Positions 24,165 through 31,043 of a stretch of 37,438 nucleotides of DNA are shown piece after piece. Position 1 is the stretch's first letter. Every line of letters starts with the position of its first letter. The notes under the pieces are model-generated. The model did not search any database. It was not told the origin of the DNA and saw only the letters and a list, made by a program, of their open reading frames with translations. A program made the position numbers and the translations under genes. The stretch is from NCBI GenBank assembly GCA_014805015.1, contig JAAUYQ010000061.1, positions 1 to 37,438 on the forward strand, given 5' to 3'. Source of the DNA: Clostridia bacterium. GTDB taxonomy: Bacteria > Bacillota > Clostridia > Christensenellales > Christensenellaceae.

Positions 24165-24616
24165 GAAGCATGGAAAACCGCGGGAAGTGGCGGTCTGGGC
24201 AGCACCGCAGCCACGAGTTTGCCCGTCCACAGCATAGGAGAATCGGCTTCCGCGTGCAAGACGCTCTCGCCGTATAGTGCTGGACTGTACCTGTCGATGA
24301 AGGCATGCCGCTTGAGACCTGCGCGAATGACTGATAGGCTCAGTGCGAATCTGTGGTCGCCTGAGGTAGCTGGGTGCATACGACCGTGCATGCTCAAGGC
24401 GGAGAACATAGCGCAGCAGGAAATTATCTCCCATACGAAGGGTGGACGAGAGACCGGTTGCTGCGTAGAACGAGCTTGCTTCTCTTTGTCGTAATGCCTC
24501 AGGACAGTGGATTTTCCGAGGCAGCGCCTGAAGAAAGACAAGCTGGAGCGCGTGCTGACCCAAGTCTACCCTACAGGACATACATGATATCCCATCTGCC
24601 TCAGAATTCTAGCGTC
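24165..24616. other. Intergenic region between the zinc-ribbon gene and the glyQS leader
   Basis: About 450 bases with no credible gene on either strand. The only signals I can support are the minus-strand promoter at 24231-24259 and, at the right end, the promoter of the T-box leader. The remaining open frames are short and have no start signals. Confidence 0.45.
24231..24259 (-). promoter_or_regulatory. Promoter for the zinc-ribbon membrane protein
   Basis: On the minus strand TTGCAC (24254-24259) and TATGCT (24231-24236) are 17 bases apart, giving a leader of about 70 bases to the ATG at 24154. This also argues against the longer open frame that starts at 24541. Confidence 0.5.
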
Positions 24617-24645
24617 TTGCGCTCGGCGGCAAGAACTGCTAATCT
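24617..24645 (+). promoter_or_regulatory. Promoter of the glyQS T-box leader
   Basis: TTGCGC (24617-24622), 17 bases, TAATCT (24640-24645). A second -10-like TATGAT overlaps at 24644-24649 but would need a 21-base spacer. Transcription would begin near 24652. Confidence 0.55.
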
Positions 24646-24651
24646 ATGATA

Positions 24652-24786
24652 CGTATGACTGCCTGGGCTTGGCAACCCCGTGAATATGGCAGTCTGTTGA
24701 GTGGGCGCCACAGGCGTCAACGAGGGTGGGACCGCGGAATCTTTATTTCGTCCCTTGCGTGGCAGGGGACGTGTTTTTGTTTTTGT
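24652..24786 (+). promoter_or_regulatory. T-box leader controlling glycyl-tRNA synthetase
   Basis: AGGGTGGGACCGCG (24723-24736) matches the conserved 14-base T-box sequence that pairs with the uncharged tRNA acceptor end. It is followed by a terminator hairpin CGTCCC...GGGACG (24749-24771) and a T-rich run (GTTTTTGTTTTTG); the 5' arm CGTCCCT can instead pair with the T-box to form the antiterminator. Upstream, GACTGCC/GGCAGTC (about 24657-24694) forms a short outer stem with GGG/CCC inside. Uncharged tRNA-Gly should favour antitermination and switch glyQS on. Only about 70 bases lie between the predicted start and the T-box, much less than a canonical stem I needs, and I could not place a specifier codon with certainty. 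The gene downstream is the main basis for assigning glycine. Confidence 0.8.
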
Positions 24787-24860
24787 GGGTTTCTGCCCGC
24801 AGTCCGTGATCCGGAAGAGCCTCGCACTCGGTCTGCTTCGTCGGCGGCGAAGCGCATGCT

Positions 24861-24903
24861 GAGGGTGGTACGTTTGGTTGAGAAAGGAGAGCGTCATTCC
24901 TCA
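24861..24903 (+). promoter_or_regulatory. Possible second T-box-like element around the glyQS ribosome-binding site
   Basis: GAGGGTGGTACG at 24861-24872 repeats the first eleven positions of the T-box consensus (AGGGTGGTACCGCG) but then diverges. It is followed by AAAGGAG and by CGTCATTCCTC, so GAGG/CCTC and ACG/CGT could pair, as in an antiterminator-like fold enclosing the ribosome-binding site. There is no T-run. It may be a tandem T-box remnant or chance. Confidence 0.3.
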
Positions 24904-24937
24904 CCGGGTAATCCGGCGTACCGTGACGCAGTTGCAG

Positions 24938-26323
24938 ATGGCAGATTCAAAGATGGACAGAATTGTCGCCCTGGCCAAGAATCGCGGCTTTGTCTATCCG
25001 GGTTCAGAGATATACGGCGGTCTGGCCAATTCCTGGGATTACGGTCCGCTTGGCGTTCTGATGAAGCAGAACATAAAGCGCGCCTGGTGGCAGGCCTTTA
25101 TAGATGAAAACCAGCATAATGTCGGTATTGATGCTGCGATTCTGATGAACCCGGAGGTCTGGGTAGCTTCAGGACACGTCGGCGGCTTCAACGATCCGCT
25201 CCTCGACTGCCGGGGCTGTAAAATGCGTTTTCGTGCGGACAAGCTTATCGAAGACTATGCGGCTTCGGCCGGCATCGAAGTGCCGGAAGTGGAAGCGATG
25301 AGCAATGCGGAGATGGAAGCGTTTATTGCCGAGAACGTGGCATGCCCCAACTGCGGCAAGAAAGATTTCACGCCCATCCGTCAGTTCAACCTGATGTTCA
25401 AGACCTTCCAGGGCGTGACGGAAGACAGCGCGGCGCAGATTTATCTGCGCCCGGAAACAGCGCAGGGTATCTTTGTCAACTTCAAGAACGTGCTGCGTAC
25501 GACGAGGCGCAAGATGCCAATGGGTATCGGCCAGATCGGCAAGAGCTTCCGCAACGAGATCACGCCCGGCAACTTTATCTTCCGGATCCGCGAGTTCGAA
25601 CAGATGGAACTTGAGTTCTTCTGTGCGCCGGCCGAGGAGTTTGAATGGTTCAACTACTGGCGGGATTTCTGCCGCAACTGGCTCCTGGCGCTGAACATAA
25701 AGGAATCGAGCATCCACATGCGCGACCACTCGCAGGAAGAGCTCGCGCACTATTCGAACGCCACTACAGATATTGAATTCGACTTCCCGTTCGGCCGCGG
25801 CGAGCTTTGGGGCATTGCTGACCGGACGGATTTTGACCTCAAGGCGCATGCGGAACACTCGGGGCAGAACTTCATGTACAAGGACCCGGTGACGGGGGAA
25901 GAGTACATCCCGTACTGCATCGAGCCGTCGCTTGGCTGCGACCGTATGTTCCTTGCTTTCCTGTGCGACGCCTACGAGGAAGAGACGCTTGAGAACGGCG
26001 ACACGCGTGTCGTGCTGCGGCTGCATCCGGCCATTGCTCCGTACACGGCAGCTGTGCTGCCGCTGCAGAAAAAGCTCACAGAGCCGGCCCGCGATGTCTG
26101 GAAGCAGCTGACGCGCAGTTTTGCCATTGACTTTGATGTTACTGGCTCCATCGGCAAGCGGTACCGCCGTCAGGACGAGATCGGCACGCCGTTCTGCATC
26201 ACCGTGGACTTCAACACGCTCGAGACGCGGCAGGTCACGGTGCGGCACCGCGACAGTATGCAGCAGGATCTTGTGGACATCAGCAGGCTGACTGAGTATC
26301 TGATGGAAAGAAGGGTGTTTTAG
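24938..26323 (+). CDS. glyQS: Glycine--tRNA ligase, homodimeric (GlyQS) type
   Basis: Charges tRNA-Gly with glycine. The 461-residue class II synthetase is the alpha2 type. Its N-terminus carries [20 protein letters not shown]. Zinc-type cysteines occur in DCRGCKMRF and [24 protein letters not shown] precedes motif 2 ([20 protein letters not shown]), and motif 3 is [14 protein letters not shown]. The anticodon-binding domain fills the last ~100 residues ([15 protein letters not shown]). I chose the ATG at 24938 to give [14 protein letters not shown], as in relatives; it lacks a close ribosome-binding site. A TTG at 24878 and an ATT at 24896 behind AAAGGAG are in frame but would add unlike residues. 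It is under T-box control and followed 2 bases later by the cobT-like gene. Confidence 0.96.
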   Translation: MADSKMDRIVALAKNRGFVYPGSEIYGGLANSWDYGPLGVLMKQNIKRAWWQAFIDENQHNVGIDAAILMNPEVWVASGHVGGFNDPLLDCRGCKMRFRADKLIEDYAASAGIEVPEVEAMSNAEMEAFIAENVACPNCGKKDFTPIRQFNLMFKTFQGVTEDSAAQIYLRPETAQGIFVNFKNVLRTTRRKMPMGIGQIGKSFRNEITPGNFIFRIREFEQMELEFFCAPAEEFEWFNYWRDFCRNWLLALNIKESSIHMRDHSQEELAHYSNATTDIEFDFPFGRGELWGIADRTDFDLKAHAEHSGQNFMYKDPVTGEEYIPYCIEPSLGCDRMFLAFLCDAYEEETLENGDTRVVLRLHPAIAPYTAAVLPLQKKLTEPARDVWKQLTRSFAIDFDVTGSIGKRYRRQDEIGTPFCITVDFNTLETRQVTVRHRDSMQQDLVDISRLTEYLMERRVF

Positions 26324-26325
26324 GA

Positions 26326-27342
26326 ATGGCAAACACGGGGCTCAATCAGGCAGCAATGGAACGCTGCCGGCAGCAGCTGGCGATGCTTGCTGTTCCGCCG
26401 GGAAGTCTGGGCCGACTGGAATCCTATGCAGTCCGCCTGGCCGGCATCCGCGGCCGGGTGGGCGGCCGGCTCAGAAACAAGGCTGTGCTGGTTTTTGCAG
26501 CCGACAGCGGCTGTGAAGCCCCGGAGGAGAGCGGGCCTCTGGCGACGGCGAGGCGCTGCGAGCGCATCGGAGCCGGTCAGGCTGCAGTGAGTGCCCTGGC
26601 AGGTACCGTCGGCGCCAGAGTCTGTGTCTACGATATCGGCATTCGGGAGCGCGCTGTCAGCGGGGAAGTCAGAGACTGGAATATTGTGCGTGGCAGCCGG
26701 GAAATCGGACGCGGTCCCGCGATGACCCGCACTGAATTTGATGCGGCGTTCGCGGCAGGCAGAAATGCGGTTGCAGAAAACGGCACCTGTGATGTGTTTG
26801 GCATCGGGGCAATCGGGGACGGCAATGCTGCAGCGGCGGCGGCGGTCGCGGCAGTCCTGCTCGGTATGCCGCCGGAGGAAACAGTCGGGGATGCCTGGAG
26901 CAGCCGTGAGGAACGCGAAGCTATGGCAGAAACCGTGCGGCAGGCCGTGGAAGTCAACCGTCCTGACCCAGCTGACGCCCGGGAAGTGGTGACCAGAATC
27001 GGCGGTCTCGATCTTGCCGCTATGGCTGGCGCTTACCTCGAGTGCACCAAGCGGCGGCGGCCGGCGGTCATCGACGGCGGCATCTCGGCCTGCGCAGCTC
27101 TTGTCGCCTGCCGGCTGCGTCCGCAGGCGGCGGACTTTCTGTTCGCGTCGCAGCAGAGCACGGAGCCGTACTTTGGGACCATCATGAATGAGATCGGTCT
27201 GGTCCCGCCGCTCAGTCTCGACATGCACATCGGCGAAGGCAGTGCGTGTCCGTTCATGTTTGACATTCTGGACGGTGCGCTGGCTGTGGTGGAGGAGACA
27301 GCGCTTCTCGAAGCCCCGGACAGCGACGAGAGCGGTGAGTAA
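26326..27342 (+). CDS. CobT-like phosphoribosyltransferase, divergent
   Basis: A 338-residue homologue of nicotinate-nucleotide--dimethylbenzimidazole phosphoribosyltransferase, which activates the lower ligand of cobamides. Clear family segments are VPPGSLGRLE (23-32), VYDIGI, GPAMTR, NRPDP, IGGLDLAAMAGAYL and HIGEGSACPF with the catalytic Glu304 (Glu317 in the Salmonella enzyme). Two signatures are altered: ADHGV reads ADSGC (59-63), and GELGMANTT reads GAIGDGNAA (161-169), so the second active-site Glu (174 in Salmonella) is Ala162. It may use another base or have another activity. No other cobamide genes are in the window. It starts 2 bases after glyQS and overlaps the next gene by 8 bases. 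Confidence 0.8.
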   Translation: MANTGLNQAAMERCRQQLAMLAVPPGSLGRLESYAVRLAGIRGRVGGRLRNKAVLVFAADSGCEAPEESGPLATARRCERIGAGQAAVSALAGTVGARVCVYDIGIRERAVSGEVRDWNIVRGSREIGRGPAMTRTEFDAAFAAGRNAVAENGTCDVFGIGAIGDGNAAAAAAVAAVLLGMPPEETVGDAWSSREEREAMAETVRQAVEVNRPDPADAREVVTRIGGLDLAAMAGAYLECTKRRRPAVIDGGISACAALVACRLRPQAADFLFASQQSTEPYFGTIMNEIGLVPPLSLDMHIGEGSACPFMFDILDGALAVVEETALLEAPDSDESGE

Positions 27343-27814
27343 GCGGGACAGGCTGCGCCGGCTGCTCTACTTCGTGCAGTGGCTTGGCTTTTTCTCGTTT
27401 GTTACTCTGATTGCGGTCTTTTCCGTGACCGGCTGGCTGGGTATTATGCCGCCGCCGCGAAGCGGTGACAGCTTTGTCGCCATCTATGGAATGCGGCCCG
27501 TGCTGCTGCTGCTTTTTCTGGCAGCCTGCCTCGTGGATGCTGTCTGTCTCATGTTCGGCCGGTTTGCCCGGCTGCAGAGGTACCCGGTGACGCTGCACGC
27601 CCGCAACATTGAGGTGCAGTATCTGCTGCTCAATACTATGCTGGCGGTGCTGGAGTTTGTGGCGACGGTGTACTGCACGCTTCTGATGGTTCAGATCTAT
27701 CAGATGGAAGTGTGGCAGCGGCCGACATCATTCGGGGCGCTGACTGCCGCAGCAGCGGCATTGGCGGCCCTTGATGTGGTGGCGTACCTGCACCTTGCGA
27801 AGAAAAATACATAA
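27335..27814 (+). CDS. Four-helix membrane protein of unknown function
   Basis: A 159-residue hydrophobic protein with a basic start (SKRDRLRRLL) and about four membrane helices (roughly 8-30, 50-70, 90-118 and 128-150). The segment HARNIEVQYLLLNTMLAVLE between helices 2 and 3 is reminiscent of DUF1648-type proteins, but I do not claim the family. The start is GTG at 27335, overlapping the cobT-like stop by 8 bases, so translation is coupled. The open frame extends upstream to 27188, but there it only shadows cobT. Function unknown. Confidence 0.65.
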   Translation: MSKRDRLRRLLYFVQWLGFFSFVTLIAVFSVTGWLGIMPPPRSGDSFVAIYGMRPVLLLLFLAACLVDAVCLMFGRFARLQRYPVTLHARNIEVQYLLLNTMLAVLEFVATVYCTLLMVQIYQMEVWQRPTSFGALTAAAAALAALDVVAYLHLAKKNT

Positions 27815-27825
27815 TACCGTCCTCC

Positions 27826-27848
27826 GGCGCAGGATGGCTGACTGCGCC
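27826..27848. other. Perfect hairpin ahead of the panT-like gene
   Basis: GGCGCAG/CTGCGCC with a 9-base loop lies 12 bases after the membrane-protein stop. There is no T-run, so it is at best a weak terminator or an mRNA-processing or stability element inside the glyQS-to-hom cluster. Confidence 0.4.
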
Positions 27849-27906
27849 GAGCGGGACCTGTGTCTGACGGGTATCTGCAGGGCAGAACTCGAGCGGAGGA
27901 TAAAAA

Positions 27907-28524
27907 ATGCAGTCAAAAACACGAACTGTTGTCTGTATGGCCGTACTGGTGGCCCTGATGCTGCTGTTCGGCTTTACGCCCATTGGGTACATCCCGATGC
28001 CGTTTGCAGATCTGACACTGATGTGTCTGCCGGTCCTGATCGGTACCTTTGTGCTCGGACTGCGCGCCGGCTTCGGTCTTGCTGTTGTGTTTATTCTGAC
28101 AAGTCTGCTGCAGCTGGTGACGAAACCGAGCGCTCTGGCCCTGGTCATGCTGGAGACGAACCCGCTTTTGTGTGTGCTCAACCTGATTCTGCCCCGGCTG
28201 CTGATTCCTTTTGCAGCCTGGGGCGTGTGGAAGGCACTGGAGCGCCGCTGGCCGCGGCTGTCCCTGGCAGCCGGAAGCGCAGCGGGTTCGCTGATCAATA
28301 CAGCGGTTTTCCTGCTGCTTCTGCAGGTGTGGTTTGTCGGCGGCATTGCCTCCGGCTTCGGCCTGACGGATGCCGGTGCGACGGCCCTCATCTGGGGCAT
28401 CGTACTCACGAACGGCCTGCCTGAGGCAGCTCTGGCTGCGATTATCTGTCCGCTGGTGGCGCGGGCGCTGATCAAGAGCATTCCGCCGCTCCGAAACGGT
28501 CGAAAGGAGACTGAAGCCCCGTGA
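27907..28524 (+). CDS. panT: ECF transporter S component, probable pantothenate carrier
   Basis: A 205-residue, six-helix membrane protein with the features of an energy-coupling-factor S component: an N-terminal basic start and helix 1, then TPIGYIPMPFADLTLMCLPV, LGLRAGFGLAVVFILTSLLQ, and the conserved LLCVLNLILPRLLIPFAAWG. It captures a vitamin and works with a shared EcfA-EcfA'-EcfT module encoded elsewhere. Pantothenate is inferred because it overlaps coaX by 4 bases; this gene pair is known in Firmicutes for PanT. The ribosome-binding site GGAGG lies 8 bases upstream of the ATG. Sequence alone does not prove the substrate. Confidence 0.8.
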   Translation: MQSKTRTVVCMAVLVALMLLFGFTPIGYIPMPFADLTLMCLPVLIGTFVLGLRAGFGLAVVFILTSLLQLVTKPSALALVMLETNPLLCVLNLILPRLLIPFAAWGVWKALERRWPRLSLAAGSAAGSLINTAVFLLLLQVWFVGGIASGFGLTDAGATALIWGIVLTNGLPEAALAAIICPLVARALIKSIPPLRNGRKETEAP

Positions 28525-29339
28525 TCTTCGTCATGGATGTGGGGAACACAAATATTAAGTGTGGTTTTTTTGAACAGGGAGAACTGCGGCACTCGTTCCG
28601 CCTGGCGACGGACCTCGAAGCGACCAGTGATGAGTACGGTGTCAAACTGCTGGCGTTTACCGATCATCTCGGCATCCGCCCCGAGGAGGTTGAAGGCATC
28701 ATTGTCTCGTCGGTTATCCCGTCCATTAACTACACGATCGAGCACATGGGACGGCTGTATTTTCACCAGAAGCCCCATTTCGTGGAACCGGGCATCCGGA
28801 CCGGCATCAACATCTGCTACGACAATCCCAAGGAGCTCGGCGCTGACCGCATCGTCAACGCAGTGGCAGCGTACGAACTGTTTGGCGGACCGGTGATCGT
28901 GATCGACTTCGGCACGGCCACGACTTTCGGGGCCATTTCAGAATCGGGCGATTTTCTTGGCGGCGCCATCTGCACCGGTCTGCGGATTTCAGCAGAGGCG
29001 CTGACAAATAACACAGCGAAACTCCCGCGGATTGAGCTGGTGCAGCCGGGTCAGATCATTAACCGCACAACGGTCTCGAGTATGCAGGCCGGCATTATAT
29101 ACGGCTATGTCGGGCAGGTCAGGTATATTGTCAGCAAGATGCGCGAGGAGATTGGACCCGCCCGGGTCATCGCAACCGGCGGCTTCTCGCAGCTGATGGC
29201 GGAACAGACGGACGTGATCGATGAGGTTGTGCCGACCCTGACACTGCAGGGCCTGGAGCGCATATACCAGAAGAATATCAGGGAGTGGAACAGGACGCGA
29301 AAGGAGGATCGGCGCCGGGAGGCACCGACACTTGCATGA
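28521..29339 (+). CDS. coaX: Type III pantothenate kinase CoaX
   Basis: Phosphorylates pantothenate, the first step of coenzyme A synthesis, with the feedback-insensitive type III enzyme. The 272 residues show the phosphate loop DVGNTN (6-11), the PxxxGADRIVNAVAA segment (as NPKELGADRIVNAVAA), DFGTATTFGAIS with the catalytic region, GGAICTGLRISAEAL, and ATGGFSQLM near the C-terminus. The start is GTG at 28521, in a GTGA overlap with panT; the N-terminus MIFVMDVGNTN is canonical. It overlaps hom by 4 bases at its 3' end. The last ~20 residues are charged and lie beyond the family core. Confidence 0.96.
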   Translation: MIFVMDVGNTNIKCGFFEQGELRHSFRLATDLEATSDEYGVKLLAFTDHLGIRPEEVEGIIVSSVIPSINYTIEHMGRLYFHQKPHFVEPGIRTGINICYDNPKELGADRIVNAVAAYELFGGPVIVIDFGTATTFGAISESGDFLGGAICTGLRISAEALTNNTAKLPRIELVQPGQIINRTTVSSMQAGIIYGYVGQVRYIVSKMREEIGPARVIATGGFSQLMAEQTDVIDEVVPTLTLQGLERIYQKNIREWNRTRKEDRRREAPTLA

Positions 29340-30607
29340 AAGAAGTAAATGTAGCCATCCTCGGGATGGGAACCGTGGGCGGCGGCATCTACCAGCTCAT
29401 CGAGCAGGAAGGCCGGAACATCGAAGAAAAAGAGGGCATCCGGCTGAAGGTCAAAAAGACGCTGGCGCTGGACTATTCCGTGGACGTTCCGGAGGAAAAG
29501 AAGGCACGCGACATCAGTGAGATCATTGAGGATCCGGAAATCCAGATTGTTGCGGAGGTTATGGGCGGCATCAAGCCTGCCAAAGATTTTGAGATGATGG
29601 CCCTGCGGGCGGGCAAGACGGTTGTCAGCGCCAACAAGGACATGATTTCGCAGAACTGGCCGGACCTTGAGGCTGCCGCCAAGGAGGGCGGCGTCGGGCA
29701 CTACTTTGAGGCAGCAGTCGGAGGTGCTATTCCAATTCTGCGGGCTGTCCAGGATTCGATGCAGGCCAACACGATCACGGAAGTGTACGGCATCGTCAAC
29801 GGCACGACGAACTATATTCTGACGATGATGGACGAACGCGGCCTCGATTTCGATGAGGCCCTGCGTGAGGCGCAGGAGCTCGGCTATGCGGAGGCCAACC
29901 CGACCAGTGACATCGACGGTCTCGATGCCCGCTACAAGCTTTCCATTCTGGCTTCCCTGTGTTTCAATGCACGGGTCCCAGTGGACAAGATTCCCTGCGA
30001 GGGTATCTCGAAGCTGGCGCGAATGGATATTGAGATCGGCAAGGAGCTCGGCTACGTGGTCAAGCTGCTGGCGATCGGCAAGCGCGACGAAGACGGCGCC
30101 ATTGAGGCGCGGGTAGCGCCGACGATGATCCCCAAGGATCATGCCCTGGCAAACATCAAGGGTTCCTTCAATGCTGTATTTATTGAAGGCAGTGCGGTTG
30201 GCGAAATGATGTGGTACGGCAAGGGTGCCGGCGACCTGCCGACAGCTTCGGCCCTGGTTTCTGACATGATCTATTCAGTCAAGGCTGGCGAGCCGCGCTA
30301 CGCTTCCTTTGATAACCGCTACGACGCGCAGGGCGTCCGCTTTAACGATAACGGTCTGACTGAATACTATATCCGCCTGATGGTCAAGGATGAGCCGGGT
30401 GTGCTTTCGCAGATTGCCGGCGTGTTCGGAGATAATCATGTCAGCATCCGCAGTGTGCTGCAGAAGCCGGCGGAGAAAGGCGGACTGGCACCGCTCATCA
30501 TTGTCACCCATGAGGCACATGAAAAGGATCTGCAGAAGGCAGTCGCCGAGATGAGCAGCGTGGAGGCCGTGCACGGCGAGCTGCACTGCATCCGGGTGGA
30601 GCAGTAG
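29336..30607 (+). CDS. hom: Homoserine dehydrogenase
   Basis: Reduces aspartate semialdehyde to homoserine with NAD(P)H, the branch point to threonine and methionine. The 423 residues comprise the Rossmann domain (VAILGMGTVGGGIYQLI, residues 6-22), the catalytic domain (VSANKDMISQ, EAAVGGAIPIL, GIVNGTTNYILTMM, YAEANPTSDIDGLDARYK with the conserved Asp and Lys) and a C-terminal ACT domain (IRLMVKDEPGVLSQIAG), the usual site for threonine feedback. I chose the ATG at 29336, overlapping the coaX stop as ATGA, because it gives the canonical N-terminus; GGGAGG is 13 bases upstream. A cupin gene follows after 10 bases. Confidence 0.96.
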   Translation: MKEVNVAILGMGTVGGGIYQLIEQEGRNIEEKEGIRLKVKKTLALDYSVDVPEEKKARDISEIIEDPEIQIVAEVMGGIKPAKDFEMMALRAGKTVVSANKDMISQNWPDLEAAAKEGGVGHYFEAAVGGAIPILRAVQDSMQANTITEVYGIVNGTTNYILTMMDERGLDFDEALREAQELGYAEANPTSDIDGLDARYKLSILASLCFNARVPVDKIPCEGISKLARMDIEIGKELGYVVKLLAIGKRDEDGAIEARVAPTMIPKDHALANIKGSFNAVFIEGSAVGEMMWYGKGAGDLPTASALVSDMIYSVKAGEPRYASFDNRYDAQGVRFNDNGLTEYYIRLMVKDEPGVLSQIAGVFGDNHVSIRSVLQKPAEKGGLAPLIIVTHEAHEKDLQKAVAEMSSVEAVHGELHCIRVEQ

Positions 30608-30617
30608 GAGGGGAGAT

Positions 30618-30962
30618 ATGATCCGTTCTGGATACTATACGCACAAGGCCGAGCACCTCGGCGGCAACGGCAAAGGGATTGCGGTCCGCGAGGACTGGCT
30701 CAAGGACGAGGAACTGCCGCCGAACGTGCGCATGATCACGACAATCACGCTGCCGATCGATGCGTCGGTGAGTCTGCACAACCACGAAGGAGAAGCGGAG
30801 ATCTACCGCATTCTGAGCGGCACCGGCATGTACGATAACAACGGTGTCGAAACAGAAGTCGGTCCGGGTTTTGTGACGATCTGCTACGATGGCGAGCGGC
30901 ACGGCCTGATCAACACCGGAACAGAGCCGCTCGTGTTTGACGCTGTTATTGTCAGCCAGTAG
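30618..30962 (+). CDS. Small cupin-domain protein
   Basis: A 114-residue single-domain cupin. Motif 1 is SLHNHEGEAEIYRILSGTG (a variant of G-x5-HxH-x3,4-E-x6-G with HNHEGEAE as metal ligands) and motif 2 is GPGFVTICYDGERHGLINTG with the conserved His. Such small cupins bind a metal and act as isomerases, oxygenases or sugar-binding proteins; nothing here fixes the substrate. The ATG is preceded by AGGAGGGGAG, and it follows hom by 10 bases, so the two share a transcript. The hairpin at 31008-31030 may end that transcript. Confidence 0.88.
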   Translation: MIRSGYYTHKAEHLGGNGKGIAVREDWLKDEELPPNVRMITTITLPIDASVSLHNHEGEAEIYRILSGTGMYDNNGVETEVGPGFVTICYDGERHGLINTGTEPLVFDAVIVSQ

Positions 30963-31007
30963 GATGCCCAACCGCCGCTGAAGCCTCTCAACTACGGCGC
31001 AGCGGCA

Positions 31008-31030
31008 GGCCCGCAGCGAAGCTGCGGGCC
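31008..31030 (+). terminator. Probable terminator after the cupin gene
   Basis: GGCCCGCAGC/GCTGCGGGCC is a perfect 10-bp stem with a GAA loop, followed by GTTCTCTTGTTG. The stem is very stable but the tail is only moderately T-rich. It ends 13 bases before the DUF2207 gene start. Confidence 0.6.
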
Positions 31031-31043
31031 GTTCTCTTGTTGT

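Noticed and set aside
23849-24541. Longer version (230 codons) of the zinc-ribbon membrane protein
   Set aside because: The upstream 129 codons are not protein-like, and a promoter plus a perfect ribosome-binding site support the ATG at 24154.
27188-27334. Upstream extension of the four-helix membrane protein
   Set aside because: These 49 codons are Arg/Trp/Ser-rich and lie inside cobT in another frame. The GTG at 27335 is the sensible start.
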